Source: Ottelia alismoides
Taxonomy: Eukaryota; Streptophyta; Magnoliopsida; Alismatales; Hydrocharitaceae
Reading direction: 5' to 3'
NCBI GenBank assembly: GCA_037367405.1
Contig: JAZKJV010011400.1
Coordinates: 3,532,501 to 3,596,500, forward strand
Length of the DNA: 64,000 bases
Of the stretch, positions 45,050-54,676 are shown one piece after another (within the stretch, counting starts at the first letter, position 1; the number at the start of each line of letters is the position of its first letter). A model generated the notes under the pieces. It had not been told where the DNA came from and made no database searches. It saw only the letters and a program-made list of their open reading frames with translations. A program made the position numbers and the translations under genes.

Positions 45050-46318
45050 ATGGCTAGAGAATCGTTCCGCTTTATTCACGCGAGCGACTTTCATCTTGAA
45101 CGTCCTATGCTGGACGTGTTGGACTTGCCTGACCATTTGCGGCGCGTGTTGGTCGATGCTCCGTGGAAAGCGGCTGCCAGCGTCTTCGAACATGCCCTGG
45201 TAGAAAACGTCGACTTCGTGGTCCTCTCGGGCGACTTGCTCAATCCAGTATCTGCCGGCGCACAAGGCGTGGCCTTCATGCTCGACCGCTTCGAAGAACT
45301 GGCGGCTCGCGGCATCGAAGTTTACTGGGCAGGTGGTGCAGTTGATGACCCCGACCGCTGGCCGGAGGCGGTTGCGCTACCGAGCAACGTACATCAGTTC
45401 ACCAAGCGGCAGGTCGAGCCTGTGATTTGGCGGCGCAATGGTCACGCGCTAGTTACCCTGCTAGGCCGCAGCAGCGATGGGGCCGAGTCGGTGCGAGCGG
45501 CCGAATACGCGCACGAAGCTGACGACAACTATGTGATCGCGGTCGCGTATGGCCAGGCTGATTTAGAAACCCTGGGAGGTGAACGCATCGATTACTGGGC
45601 ACTAGGTGGTCAGCACCAAAGCGAAATCCTCTCCGCCCAGCAGCCCTGCATTCGTTACTGTGGCAGCCCACAGGCGCGATCGCTGAGCGAGCCCGGGCCC
45701 CATGGCTTTGTGCTAGTCGATATCGATGCCCAGCGCAACATGCAAACCCACCAGGTCGAAGTCGACCTGGTGCGCACCACGATTCAAGAGATCGATGCGG
45801 ACGATGTAGCCGTTGGCCGCGATTTACGTCAACTGCTCGCCCGGCGCGTGGCTCGCATCCAGAGCGAAGCCGCTGGAAGACATGTGCTGGTTCACTGGCG
45901 CGTCCACATGGATCTGGAGAATGCTAGTGTGGTCGGCCCCAGCGCACTGGAAGAACTCTTGGGCTGGTTACGACGCGAGTTTGGCCATGGCTCACCGGCT
46001 TGCTGGTCGGTCGATATAGAAGTCTTGCCGCCCAAGCAGTTGCCCAAGAAGTGGCATGACGAAGACACGATCCTGGGCGATTTTCTCCGCGTGGCAGCCG
46101 GTCATCGCAAGAACGCTGCCAAAGAATTGCATCTCAAACCGTTGGTCGATGGCGAAACCCCCGGTAGCGCACCGTGGGCGGCCGCGCTCTTGCCGGTTGA
46201 TTCCGCTGCCCAACTGGCCATGCTGGAACGCTCGACGCTCTTGGGTGTGGATATGCTTCGCGGTCATCAGATCGATCTGCTGGCGCCCACACGCCGTTAT
46301 GGAGGACTGGATAAATGA
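45050..46318 (+). CDS. SbcD/YhaO-like metallophosphoesterase (DNA repair exonuclease family)
   Basis: A 422-residue protein with GGGAGGA upstream of the ATG. 'FIHASDFHLERPM' supplies the first Asp/His metal ligands and 'DFVVLSGDLLNPVS' the second; 'YWALGGQHQSEIL' lies where the final GxHxH sits, with GQHQ in place of the usual G-H-x-H, so metal site III is altered. 'GGAVDDPDRW' stands in place of GNHD, a second weakening of the motif set. The C-terminal ~180 residues match no domain I can name. Its stop overlaps the start of the large ATPase (ATGA), as in SbcCD and YhaO/YhaN pairs. Confidence 0.82.
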   Translation: MARESFRFIHASDFHLERPMLDVLDLPDHLRRVLVDAPWKAAASVFEHALVENVDFVVLSGDLLNPVSAGAQGVAFMLDRFEELAARGIEVYWAGGAVDDPDRWPEAVALPSNVHQFTKRQVEPVIWRRNGHALVTLLGRSSDGAESVRAAEYAHEADDNYVIAVAYGQADLETLGGERIDYWALGGQHQSEILSAQQPCIRYCGSPQARSLSEPGPHGFVLVDIDAQRNMQTHQVEVDLVRTTIQEIDADDVAVGRDLRQLLARRVARIQSEAAGRHVLVHWRVHMDLENASVVGPSALEELLGWLRREFGHGSPACWSVDIEVLPPKQLPKKWHDEDTILGDFLRVAAGHRKNAAKELHLKPLVDGETPGSAPWAAALLPVDSAAQLAMLERSTLLGVDMLRGHQIDLLAPTRRYGGLDK

Positions 46319-49300
46319 AGATCAAGGATGCACAAGTCGATGGCTTTGGTGTTTGGTCTGGCCTGACCGTCGACGGTCTGCCCGACACGATGAGTGTCTT
46401 CTACGGTCCCAACGAAGCCGGCAAGACCACGTTGATGCAATTCTTGCGCACGATGTTCTACGGGTTCACTCCCGAACGTCGGCAACGCTATCTGCCACCG
46501 GTTCACGGCGGTAAACCAGGTGGAGCCATTCGCGTGACGGGGCCAGGCGGGGGTTACGAAATTGCTCGCCGTGCGCAACTGGATCAAGGTGGCGTAGCGG
46601 GTCAGTTGAGCGTCACCGGTTCCGATGGACTGGCCCAAGGTCAGCACCGCTTATCGATGCTGATGGGCAGTATCGATGAATCGATCTTTACCAATGTGTT
46701 TGCCATCGGCCTGCGAGAGCTACAGGAACTGAGCACGCTCGATGATACGGCCGCTGCTGACGAACTGTACAAACTTTCCAGTGGATTGGATCGCGTGTCC
46801 CTGGTGGATGTGACGCGGCAACTCAAGGTCGCTCGCAGCCAGGTTGTCGGCCTGACACCCGAGGCCGGGCAAATGCAGCAACTGATGCTCAAGCGTGAGA
46901 AGCTGCGAGATGAAATCGACAGTCTCACCGCTCGCGGTCGCCGCTGGTCCGAACTGGCTGCCCTGAGGGCCACGCAGCAAGGTGAGTTGGATGAACTGAA
47001 ACAGCGCATCGAGCAATGGGAATTGGAATCACGGAGCTTCGAAGTTGCCCTGCAAGTTCGCCCCAACTGGCAACAGCGAGCCAACCTGGCCAGCGAAATC
47101 GCGGCTCTAAACGCGCGGACCGATGTTCCCGAATCAGCTTCTGAAAAACTGAAAGCGATCAACGCCGAAGTGGCTCAGCGTCAAGCCAAGCTGGGCGAAA
47201 TCAGAGCCCAACGCCGCGCACTGCGCGAACGCTCGCGCAGTTTGCCGCTGCGCTCCAGCCTGCTGAAGCTGACTCCCAAAATCGAAGCCGCCGCTGAACA
47301 GGCGCCTTGGATCGGCCAGATTCAAAAGCACATCCAACGTATCGAATCGCAACTGGCCCAAACCACCGAGCAATTGCGAGAAGATGGTAAGCGTTTAGGT
47401 ATCAGCGAAGAAGATTGCGAAGCGTTGCTGGCCGATCGCCGCATGACACGTATGCCCGACCTGTCGCCGCAAGCCATCAATCAACTCTCGGAACCTGCCC
47501 GCGATGTGCGCACCTACTTGGGACGCATGAAGCAGGCCAAGCAACAAAGCGAAGTCGATAAGAAGGAAGCCGACCGGCTATCCAAAGAGCTCTCTGGTGC
47601 TCTGGCCACCCGCCAGCACGACAACTTGCACGATGCCATGGCCGCTACCAGCGAGTTGATCGGCCTGCTGCGCCGCCGATTGCAAATTCAAGAGATGCTC
47701 GACAAACATCAGGCTCGTCGCCAGCAACTGGAAGAAGAGGCTGTCGACCTGGCGGCTGATGAAGCTCTACCCGTGGAACGCTCGTTCATGATGGGATTGA
47801 TCTTCGTCGGCGGAGCTTTCTTCGCGCTGTGGGGCCTGGCCAAGGTTATGCCTGGCCAATGGTTCAACATCAAGGCAGATCCCAATACGGGTTTGCTGTT
47901 CCTGCTGCTGGGCGCCTTCATGTTGTTCTTCTGGTTTACCTGGGGCAACATGCTCGATCGAACTACAGTCAGCGAACTGGATGACTGCGAAGATCAATTG
48001 GAAGCTCTCAAGAAAGAACAGCGCAAGATCGAAAGCGAGCGCGACGAATTCGATCGCCGTCTGCCACCGCACACCGGTTCGCTGGAAGTTCGTCTTCGCG
48101 ATGCCGAAGCCGAGTTGGCTACGCTGGAAACCTTGCTGCCCATTCAGCATAACTTGCAAGCTGCGACCGAGCGCTACAAATCGGCGCGGCGCCGCGCCGG
48201 CGAAGCGGCGGACGCTCTGCGTCAAGCTCGCGGGCAATGGGAAAAGACGTTGCAGCATCTGGGAATCACTCAGTCGCTATCGCCCAAGAGCATTCGCATC
48301 ATGGCCGAAGGCTATGATTCACTGCTGCAAACACGTCGTCGCATGCAAGCCTTGGAGGATGAACTGGATCAACGTCGTTTGGAACTAGGCGCTATCACCC
48401 AGCGCGTCGATGGGTTGTTGCGTCAAGCCACGGCCACCAAAAAGGCCAGCGACGAAGTCATGAAGGCCACCCGCGATAATCAAAGCACGACAGCCAGCAA
48501 AGATACCAAAGCTGAATCGCGCGACAAAAACGAAAGCAAGCTGGATCGCGAGAAACGCCAGGCCTTCCAAGCCGTGGCTGCGGCCAAGGAAAAGGAAGCG
48601 GCCGCCGTGCGGGCTGACTCCGATGCCGCCTCTTTGGCCCTGGACCAGATCAATCGCCTCACCGCGATGATCAGTGAACAAGAGCAATACATTCAGCAGC
48701 GCAAAGGCCTCAAGGAAGAAGATGCAACGCTGGCCAAGCAAATGAATCAGCTGGCCAAAGCGATCGATCGCTTGCAACGCTCGCACAGCGCCGTGCTGGC
48801 TGAGATCGGTTGCGAGAGCGAAGAACAACTACATGAACTGTTGGATCGCAAGAACAAACACAATAAACTGCTGAGCCAGCATGCTGAGTTTAACGACCGC
48901 ATTCGCGCCGTGATCGGTGGTGCGGTGGCTTACGAAACTATCGCTCGCCACTTGGATAACCCTGGAGCCGATGAGTTAGAGAAACGCTGGGATGCTGTGC
49001 AACAGCGAATCGCGACGGCAGAAAAACGCGTCGAACAACTCCACGGTCGACAAGGTGAGATCGGTCAGGAGATGAAGTCGCTGGCGGCTGACACTCGACT
49101 GCCAGAAGCCAAACTGGAGCTGGCCTGCATCGAGAACCAACTCAAAGCCTGCGCAGCCCACTGGCAAACTTTGGCCGCCACCACGCACATGCTGGACAAA
49201 GTGTGCGAAGTCTACGAGACCGAACGGCAACCAGAAACGCTGCGCGAAGCTTCAGCCTTCCTGAATCAACTCACCGAAGGCAAGTATGTGCGAGTCTGGA

Positions 49301-50079
49301 CGCCGCTGGGCAAGAACCAACTGCGCATCGATAACGCTGCCGGTCAAGCTCTGCCTCTGGAGGTTCTGTCGCGTGGGACTCGCGAAACTGTATTCATCGC
49401 GCTGCGATTGTCATTAGCGGCCGCCTATGCCCGGCGCGGTGTCATGCTGCCTCTGGTGCTGGACGATGTGTTTGTAAACTTTGACAAACCGCGTACCACG
49501 GCTGCGGCACGCGTGCTGCGCGACTTTGCATCGCTTGGTCATCAAGTGATCATGTTCACTTGTCATGAACACATTATGAAGATCTTCCATGATATTGGAG
49601 TGGAAGTTCGTCTGTTGCCCGCCCAAGGTCGACCTGGCGAAGCTCGCGTGTATGTCCCCGAAGTAGTGCCGGAACCGAAAAAGATTGTGGTGCTCGAACC
49701 AGTTCCAACCCCAGCACCCCTGCCGGTCGTTGCGCCAGCACCCAAGATCGAACCAGCACCTAAGATCCAACCGGCACCCGAACCGGTGGTCGAAGTGGTT
49801 GCTCAGCCGGTGGTAATTCAAACTGTGGTCGAGGCACCTGCCGTGGTTCCGGTTGTACCGCCACCACCGGCCCCTGCCATTGACTGGTTGTGGTACGAAG
49901 ATGATTTGGCCGACAGCGACGACGCACTATTTGATATGGAAGCTCGGGCGGCGCTGGCCGACCAGCAGGCCGAAGATGCCGCGCTTGACGGTTGGATCGA
50001 GTCTGTCGAGGGAGGTACCCCAGAGCAGGAATATCCCAACATCGAAGACTACTTGAAGAACCGGCCCATATCGGCTTGA
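46315..50079 (+). CDS. YhaN/SbcC-like SMC-type ATPase with internal membrane segments
   Basis: A 1254-residue protein. The N-terminus has Walker A 'FYGPNEAGKTTLMQFLR' (about 29-45) and 'RRQRYLPPVHGG'. A long coiled coil (about 175-480) leads to two transmembrane helices (about 490-545, 'FMMGLIFVGGAFFALWGLA' and 'LLFLLLGAFMLFFWFTWG'), a second coiled coil (about 550-960), then the ABC signature 'EVLSRGTRETVFIALRLSL' and Walker B 'LPLVLDDVFVNFDKPR'. The YhaN family shares this centre-membrane layout. The final ~150 residues are Pro/Val/Glu-rich and end with a short acidic segment. With the coupled nuclease it probably forms a membrane-tethered SbcCD-type complex. Confidence 0.88.
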   Translation: MKIKDAQVDGFGVWSGLTVDGLPDTMSVFYGPNEAGKTTLMQFLRTMFYGFTPERRQRYLPPVHGGKPGGAIRVTGPGGGYEIARRAQLDQGGVAGQLSVTGSDGLAQGQHRLSMLMGSIDESIFTNVFAIGLRELQELSTLDDTAAADELYKLSSGLDRVSLVDVTRQLKVARSQVVGLTPEAGQMQQLMLKREKLRDEIDSLTARGRRWSELAALRATQQGELDELKQRIEQWELESRSFEVALQVRPNWQQRANLASEIAALNARTDVPESASEKLKAINAEVAQRQAKLGEIRAQRRALRERSRSLPLRSSLLKLTPKIEAAAEQAPWIGQIQKHIQRIESQLAQTTEQLREDGKRLGISEEDCEALLADRRMTRMPDLSPQAINQLSEPARDVRTYLGRMKQAKQQSEVDKKEADRLSKELSGALATRQHDNLHDAMAATSELIGLLRRRLQIQEMLDKHQARRQQLEEEAVDLAADEALPVERSFMMGLIFVGGAFFALWGLAKVMPGQWFNIKADPNTGLLFLLLGAFMLFFWFTWGNMLDRTTVSELDDCEDQLEALKKEQRKIESERDEFDRRLPPHTGSLEVRLRDAEAELATLETLLPIQHNLQAATERYKSARRRAGEAADALRQARGQWEKTLQHLGITQSLSPKSIRIMAEGYDSLLQTRRRMQALEDELDQRRLELGAITQRVDGLLRQATATKKASDEVMKATRDNQSTTASKDTKAESRDKNESKLDREKRQAFQAVAAAKEKEAAAVRADSDAASLALDQINRLTAMISEQEQYIQQRKGLKEEDATLAKQMNQLAKAIDRLQRSHSAVLAEIGCESEEQLHELLDRKNKHNKLLSQHAEFNDRIRAVIGGAVAYETIARHLDNPGADELEKRWDAVQQRIATAEKRVEQLHGRQGEIGQEMKSLAADTRLPEAKLELACIENQLKACAAHWQTLAATTHMLDKVCEVYETERQPETLREASAFLNQLTEGKYVRVWTPLGKNQLRIDNAAGQALPLEVLSRGTRETVFIALRLSLAAAYARRGVMLPLVLDDVFVNFDKPRTTAAARVLRDFASLGHQVIMFTCHEHIMKIFHDIGVEVRLLPAQGRPGEARVYVPEVVPEPKKIVVLEPVPTPAPLPVVAPAPKIEPAPKIQPAPEPVVEVVAQPVVIQTVVEAPAVVPVVPPPPAPAIDWLWYEDDLADSDDALFDMEARAALADQQAEDAALDGWIESVEGGTPEQEYPNIEDYLKNRPISA

Positions 50080-50319
50080 TTTCATTAGGGTTTTGCAACG
50101 CGCCTGACTGTGCAGAGAGCTGTCGACAGGTCGCTTTTCAAAAAGGAACCGTTCTTCAAAATAACTTGACAAATTTTCTTTCTTCGGGCTGGACTTGCTT
50201 AATGGCAAGCTAGAGTTTTTCGATTGAACAAATGGAATCACCCTGTACTCAATCAGAAAACCTTACCGCCTTGCCAATGATTTTGCGGTATCAGCTAAAC
50301 CCGAGAAAGAGATTTAGTT

Positions 50320-51066
50320 ATGAAGACCAACTGGATTAGACCTCAATCGACTCGACGTGCGTTCACGTTAGTTGAACTTATCGTGGTCTTGATGATTCTC
50401 GTGGGTCTGGCCGCAGTGCTCATCCCGGCCATCACCGACATGGTTTCCCGGACCAGTCGCAGTACGGCATCCTCCAATATCAGTGAGGTAGCTGGTGCGA
50501 TTCAGCGTTACGAAGCTCAGTACATGACGTACCCCAACAACTTTGATGGCCTGGTCGAAGACCTGCTGGGCGAAGTCCTGGGGTCGCTCAACCCTGGTTT
50601 GGCTGGCAACATCGAAGATCTGACGCTCACCGCCCAACTACGAGCTCCCCTGACGGCCGCTGGATTAACCGTGATCGGTGTCCATGGCAATAACGCCGGA
50701 ACATTTGCAACACCAGTGTTGACCGCCTTGACCGACACTAGCATTGTCCAGGCCCTGACTACTGCTCACCAGGTTACGCTGGGACTGGAAACGGGCGCTA
50801 CGGCGGCTGCTGGAAAGTACGTCGTCTTGGGTGTCGGACCGCTGTGCGATATGAATGGCAAGACCATGCTCGATGCTCCAGTTCACTTTCCACGTGACCC
50901 GAGCACCAACCCTGAAACCGTATACAGCCGCTTCATTGCAGTCTTCCAGATCACCGACGGAGCAGCTCCACTGGACCGAGCCAAGCTGGTTACCGTGATT
51001 GCTCCGGACGGAAGTGCTCTGAGCAGCGAAATGGATAACTACTTCGAAATAGCTTCGAACAACTAA
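50320..51066 (+). CDS. gspG: Type II secretion/pilus major pseudopilin (GspG-like)
   Basis: A 248-residue prepilin. The cleavage and methylation site is 'RRAFTLVELIVVLMILVGLA' (Phe+1, Glu+5), followed by a hydrophobic helix and 'AGAIQRYEAQYMTYPNNFDGL', the GspG-type region. The rest is longer than usual GspG (about 140 residues) and contains Ala/Thr-rich loops. It heads an operon running to 57737; 240 bp upstream are gene-free and should hold the promoter. A TTGACA at 50166-50171 is a possible -35 but has no good -10. Confidence 0.8.
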   Translation: MKTNWIRPQSTRRAFTLVELIVVLMILVGLAAVLIPAITDMVSRTSRSTASSNISEVAGAIQRYEAQYMTYPNNFDGLVEDLLGEVLGSLNPGLAGNIEDLTLTAQLRAPLTAAGLTVIGVHGNNAGTFATPVLTALTDTSIVQALTTAHQVTLGLETGATAAAGKYVVLGVGPLCDMNGKTMLDAPVHFPRDPSTNPETVYSRFIAVFQITDGAAPLDRAKLVTVIAPDGSALSSEMDNYFEIASNN

Positions 51067-51148
51067 CGCTAACCACCAGAACTTTATCAACACGGATGGC
51101 TCTCACACTTGCGAGGGTCATCCGTGTGTCATTTAACTCGAGCTCAAA

Positions 51149-51697
51149 ATGAGTCGCCATGCACTTACGCTCGTCGAACTGGTAGTCGTCATGTGCATCC
51201 TGGTGGCACTAGCCGGTGTGCTGGTTCCACTCTGCTCCGACCAGATGTCGGCCGCTGCCCGTATCTCCACGGACCATTCACTCAGCGAGACGGCCCTCGC
51301 TCTGGAACAGTATTGGAGCGATACCAAGTCCACCAACATGGATGGTGTGTTGACCGTCGCTACCGAAGCCAATCGCTTCAACATCCAGTGGCTCTTTCGC
51401 AATCCCGTCGATGGCAATCTGACCGTCAGCTTCAATCCCAATTCCCGCAGCGGATGGAATGGGCCTTACTTGCAAGCTCCGACTAGCGATCCGAGCATTC
51501 AAGCCTTTGGCCTGCGCGATGGTTGGAACAATCTGCTGCAGACACAATTGGTTAACCCGGCCTCCAGTATCAAAGATGTGCGTGTGATTTCCGCTGGACC
51601 AAATGGCCTGATCGATACACCTGCAGCGACGGCTACCAGCGCCCTCACGGCTAACGATGTAGGAGACGACCAGTATGTCGCGCTCACACTTCGTTAA
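51149..51697 (+). CDS. Prepilin-like protein
   Basis: A 182-residue protein with prepilin motif 'RHALTLVELVVVMCILVALA' (Ala+1, Glu+5) and a single N-terminal helix. 'ARISTDHSLSETALALEQYW' follows, and 'RSGWNGPYLQAP' resembles the 'GWNGPYL' box of GspG-like pseudopilins. It overlaps the next prepilin gene by 23 bp in another frame. It probably forms a minor or second pseudopilin of the same machine. Confidence 0.78.
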   Translation: MSRHALTLVELVVVMCILVALAGVLVPLCSDQMSAAARISTDHSLSETALALEQYWSDTKSTNMDGVLTVATEANRFNIQWLFRNPVDGNLTVSFNPNSRSGWNGPYLQAPTSDPSIQAFGLRDGWNNLLQTQLVNPASSIKDVRVISAGPNGLIDTPAATATSALTANDVGDDQYVALTLR

Positions 51698-52580
51698 CCC
51701 AAGGCTTGGCTTGACCCTGTTAGAGCTAGTGGTCGTGCTGGGTATTTTGGCTGTGCTTTCCAGTATGGCGGTTCGATCGCTGCAACCGTTGGCTGATCAG
51801 GCTCGCTACGAAGTTACTCAGCAATTACTTGACGACCTGCGACTGGCGATTAGTGGCGCAGGTACTCGTCGGCCCAGTGGCGGTCAGGCCATCATCAGCG
51901 GCTTTGCGGCTGATACCGGCAGTTTGCCGGCCTCGCCTGGCCAGCTATTGGTAAAGCCTGGTGGACTGATCGATCGCACGTTACAGAGTTTCGATTCCGA
52001 TCGCGATACGACCAACGATGTTCGCTTGACTAGTGGTTGGAATGGACCTTACCTGCGATTAAACGCTGGACACTCCGGCGTACTGGATGGCTGGGGCCGC
52101 GAACCGACGTTCACTGCCAACGCCGGTGGCCTTGACATACTATCCACCGGTTCCGACAGCGACTCCATCGGTAGCGAAGATGGCTATCGAGCCGATATTC
52201 TCGTGACGCTGTCTCCAGAAGACTTTCAAGGCGAAGTTATCTGTCGGCTGTTTGATATCGACTCGCAGAGCGGGTTGCGGATTGATCCCAGTCCCGTAGG
52301 CACACAGCAATTGGGTGTTTTACTCTACGGAGTCAACGCTGCCGGTGGTACGACCGGCGCAATCGAAGAACAACTCCTGCCGGTAGCCGCCAGCGGTAGT
52401 TTTGATGTGCGACGCTCTAATACATTTCATGGCACGATCGCACTGCGAGCTATCCTTTGGAGCGATACAGACAGCGATGATGCGCTCGATGCTGGCGAGT
52501 CAATCGTCAAGAAAAGTTACGTGCATTATCTGCAAGTGAATCCTGCGATCGACAATCGTGTGGAGATGGAATTGCGTTAA
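51675..52580 (+). CDS. Prepilin-like protein, long C-terminal domain
   Basis: A 301-residue protein with prepilin motif 'RLGLTLLELVVVLGILAVLS' (Leu+1, Glu+5). 'TSGWNGPYLRLNAGHSGVLD' again holds the GWNGPYL box, so this and the preceding gene are related. The C-terminal half is beta-rich with Asp-rich turns ('SIGSEDGYRADIL', 'SDTDSDDALDAGES') that could bind calcium, as in pseudopilin tips. The start ATG lies inside the end of the previous gene. Confidence 0.76.
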   Translation: MSRSHFVNPRLGLTLLELVVVLGILAVLSSMAVRSLQPLADQARYEVTQQLLDDLRLAISGAGTRRPSGGQAIISGFAADTGSLPASPGQLLVKPGGLIDRTLQSFDSDRDTTNDVRLTSGWNGPYLRLNAGHSGVLDGWGREPTFTANAGGLDILSTGSDSDSIGSEDGYRADILVTLSPEDFQGEVICRLFDIDSQSGLRIDPSPVGTQQLGVLLYGVNAAGGTTGAIEEQLLPVAASGSFDVRRSNTFHGTIALRAILWSDTDSDDALDAGESIVKKSYVHYLQVNPAIDNRVEMELR

Positions 52581-52597
52581 GCGGGGCGAAAGCGGAA

Positions 52598-54061
52598 ATG
52601 TTGGGGGCAACAGATACGCTGCTAGTGCTCACTAGCCAGAGACTTGCCCGCATCGATATTGCGGGTCGTGGTCAGCGCCTGCGCATTGTCAGTGTGAATT
52701 CTTGCCCACCTCCCGCTTCTGGCAACCTGGCTGCCAGCCTGGCTCATGCCTGGCAATCTGGCCGCCCTGCTCTGCCGGCAAGTGAACCAGCAGGTGGCCG
52801 CTCTGGCGGAAATCGGCGCGTCTGGGTTATCAGCCAGGACCTGTTTACCGAGGTTATCCGACTGCCTCTGGAAACCACTTTGATGCTTGGTTCCCAAGAG
52901 CTGGACCACGCCATCGCGATCGAAGCCGAATCCTATTCCGGTATCTCGGCCTTCACCTCAAAAATGCAAGCTTGTAAATTAGTTGATATGTCAACTAATT
53001 GCGCCGATGACCAGGCCTGGTGGGTCGTGCAAGCCAGTTCTGCTGATCTGGATACTATGCGCAGCGTGCTCGCCCGGCTGGGTGGCCAATTCCAGGGCGC
53101 AACCCATCCGGCCATGCTGCAATTGCTCGCCCGCGCTGAAGAAATCCAAGAACATACGATTGCAGAAGCATTGGCTTGCTGGCCTGTCGAAGGCCCTGGC
53201 GACACCGCGATCGATTTGGTCCAACTGGAACGCAAGTTGGAATCGCTCGGGCAAGATTTTCTAGCCGCCCGGCGCCGACTGGCATTGACCAGATGCATGT
53301 TGGCGGTTGATGCGACTGATCCATGGGCGCGTAGGGCTACCTGGTGGCAAACCAGCCTGGCTTGCCTGACCGTCGTGGCCTGTGGAACACATTATTGGCT
53401 GCAGTCGCACCAGTTGGCGGCGTTGCAGGGACAATCGCTCGAACAATCGCAGCGACTAAGTCAGGAAAAGTCGCTCAAGCAGCAGTTGCAGACGGCAGAG
53501 AGCCAGATCAAAACGTTGCGTATTCAGATTGCTGATAACACGGCACGCCGCGATCAATTCGAAAGGTCGCGCCTGGTGGCCAGCCAGCAACCCAAACCCA
53601 TCATCGATCTGTGGGTAGTGCTCTTCGATACGTTAGCCGCTCAGTCGAGCGATCTATGGTGGATCGAACGTTGGGAATGCAATCGTCAACAGATCACTCT
53701 CCATGGCTGGGCCGCCAGTAGCGAAGTGGCGATCGAACTGGCACAACAGCTCGGCCAAAGCTTGCAGGGGCATGCTGGCCAGGTTGAACTGCCCACCTTC
53801 ACTGAGCAAGCGGGCTTGATTCGCTTTCAACTGAAGGTCAAGCTGACGAAACCCGACAGCCATTCGGCCGCCATTGGTCCTATTTTGATAGCGCCACCTG
53901 GCACACTGGGCAGTTTCGCTGCAAGCAGCATTCGTAGTCACCGCTGCCAAGCAGTGGAAAATATTAAAGTGCGCGTCCACCGTCTGGCGACGGTGGCTAC
54001 ACAGCCAGGCAGTACTACTCCGCAGCCTGATTCAATCATGACAGTCTGGAGCATGTCATGA
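52598..54061 (+). CDS. GspL/PilM-PilN-like assembly protein with repeat-derived C-terminus
   Basis: A 487-residue protein. The N-terminal ~240 residues have a PilM/GspL-like actin-fold character ('VWVISQDLFTEVIRLPLE', 'AIAIEAESYSG'). One transmembrane helix (about 250-268, 'SLACLTVVACGTHYWL') leads to a coiled coil (about 275-330) and a PilN-like ferredoxin-type domain ('SSDLWWIERWECNRQQITLH', 'GWAASSEVAIELAQQL'). The last ~50 residues are different: they are translated from a composite palindromic repeat (53909-54000), reading SHRCQAVE...HRLATVAT. The real domain ends near residue 437. It overlaps the next gene by ATGA. Confidence 0.78.
   Translation: MLGATDTLLVLTSQRLARIDIAGRGQRLRIVSVNSCPPPASGNLAASLAHAWQSGRPALPASEPAGGRSGGNRRVWVISQDLFTEVIRLPLETTLMLGSQELDHAIAIEAESYSGISAFTSKMQACKLVDMSTNCADDQAWWVVQASSADLDTMRSVLARLGGQFQGATHPAMLQLLARAEEIQEHTIAEALACWPVEGPGDTAIDLVQLERKLESLGQDFLAARRRLALTRCMLAVDATDPWARRATWWQTSLACLTVVACGTHYWLQSHQLAALQGQSLEQSQRLSQEKSLKQQLQTAESQIKTLRIQIADNTARRDQFERSRLVASQQPKPIIDLWVVLFDTLAAQSSDLWWIERWECNRQQITLHGWAASSEVAIELAQQLGQSLQGHAGQVELPTFTEQAGLIRFQLKVKLTKPDSHSAAIGPILIAPPGTLGSFAASSIRSHRCQAVENIKVRVHRLATVATQPGSTTPQPDSIMTVWSMS
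53909..54000 (+). repeat. Composite palindromic repeat inside a coding region
   Basis: Upstream module at 53909-53933 (GGGCAGTTTCGCTGCAAG...), left arm 53934-53958, right arm 53976-54000 (stem CCACCGTC/GACGGTGG). It lies in frame near the 3' end of the GspL-like gene and adds about 30 codons without a stop. Confidence 0.9.
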
Positions 54062-54630
54062 ACTCTGTGGTTCCAAGCTCGCGCTTCAAGCTGGCCTACC
54101 AGTTGGCCTATCAGTTAGCCTTGCCGGTGCTAGGCCTGGCCTTGACCTATTGGGTTGTCTGGGGCGGTTCGCTAGTTAGCCGTATCCACGAGGCTCGGAC
54201 GCAACAGAGCAAGATGCCGCCCCAAGAAGCTCACGAGCGAACAACGGAACAACTGCAAGCTGCAGAGAAACTCATGCAGAGTTTGCAAGAAGAACTGGCT
54301 CAACTGCAGGCCGTCAATCAACACCTCACCAGTCAGAGTGCTGATGAAAGCCAGTCCGCTGTCAGTCGCATGGCTGCGCTGATGACACTCTTGGGCCGCT
54401 GCGGTTTACAGTGCACGGAAAGTGCACACGCAGAGGGTGAGCAGCATGACGCTACCAGTGAATCGACCGGCGTACGTATTCGCGTGACAGGCAACTTTGA
54501 ACAAATGCGACAAGCACTTCGCGAAATGCAGGCTTCCCCCAACTGCGTGACCGTGTTGTCGTTGGCTATGGAACCAAGTGTCTCACCGGAAGATGCCAGC
54601 CATCAATGGATTCTGATCATCTTGGTTTAG
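54058..54630 (+). CDS. PilO/GspM-like assembly protein
   Basis: A 190-residue protein overlapping the previous stop by 4 bp. One N-terminal membrane helix (about 18-38, 'LALPVLGLALTYWVVWGGS'), a coiled coil (about 45-100) and a small ferredoxin-like C-terminal domain ('VRIRVTGNFEQMRQALREMQ', 'VTVLSLAMEP') match the PilO/GspM plan. It would pair with the GspL/PilN-like protein in the inner-membrane platform. Confidence 0.72.
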   Translation: MNSVVPSSRFKLAYQLAYQLALPVLGLALTYWVVWGGSLVSRIHEARTQQSKMPPQEAHERTTEQLQAAEKLMQSLQEELAQLQAVNQHLTSQSADESQSAVSRMAALMTLLGRCGLQCTESAHAEGEQHDATSESTGVRIRVTGNFEQMRQALREMQASPNCVTVLSLAMEPSVSPEDASHQWILIILV

Positions 54631-54676
54631 GAACCGTAGAAAGATAAATGACCGGACTTATCGTAGGAATAAGAGT

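Noticed and set aside
50166..50200. Sigma-70 promoter before the pseudopilin operon
   Set aside because: TTGACA is present but no -10 sequence lies at the right distance; reported only as a possibility within the gene entry.
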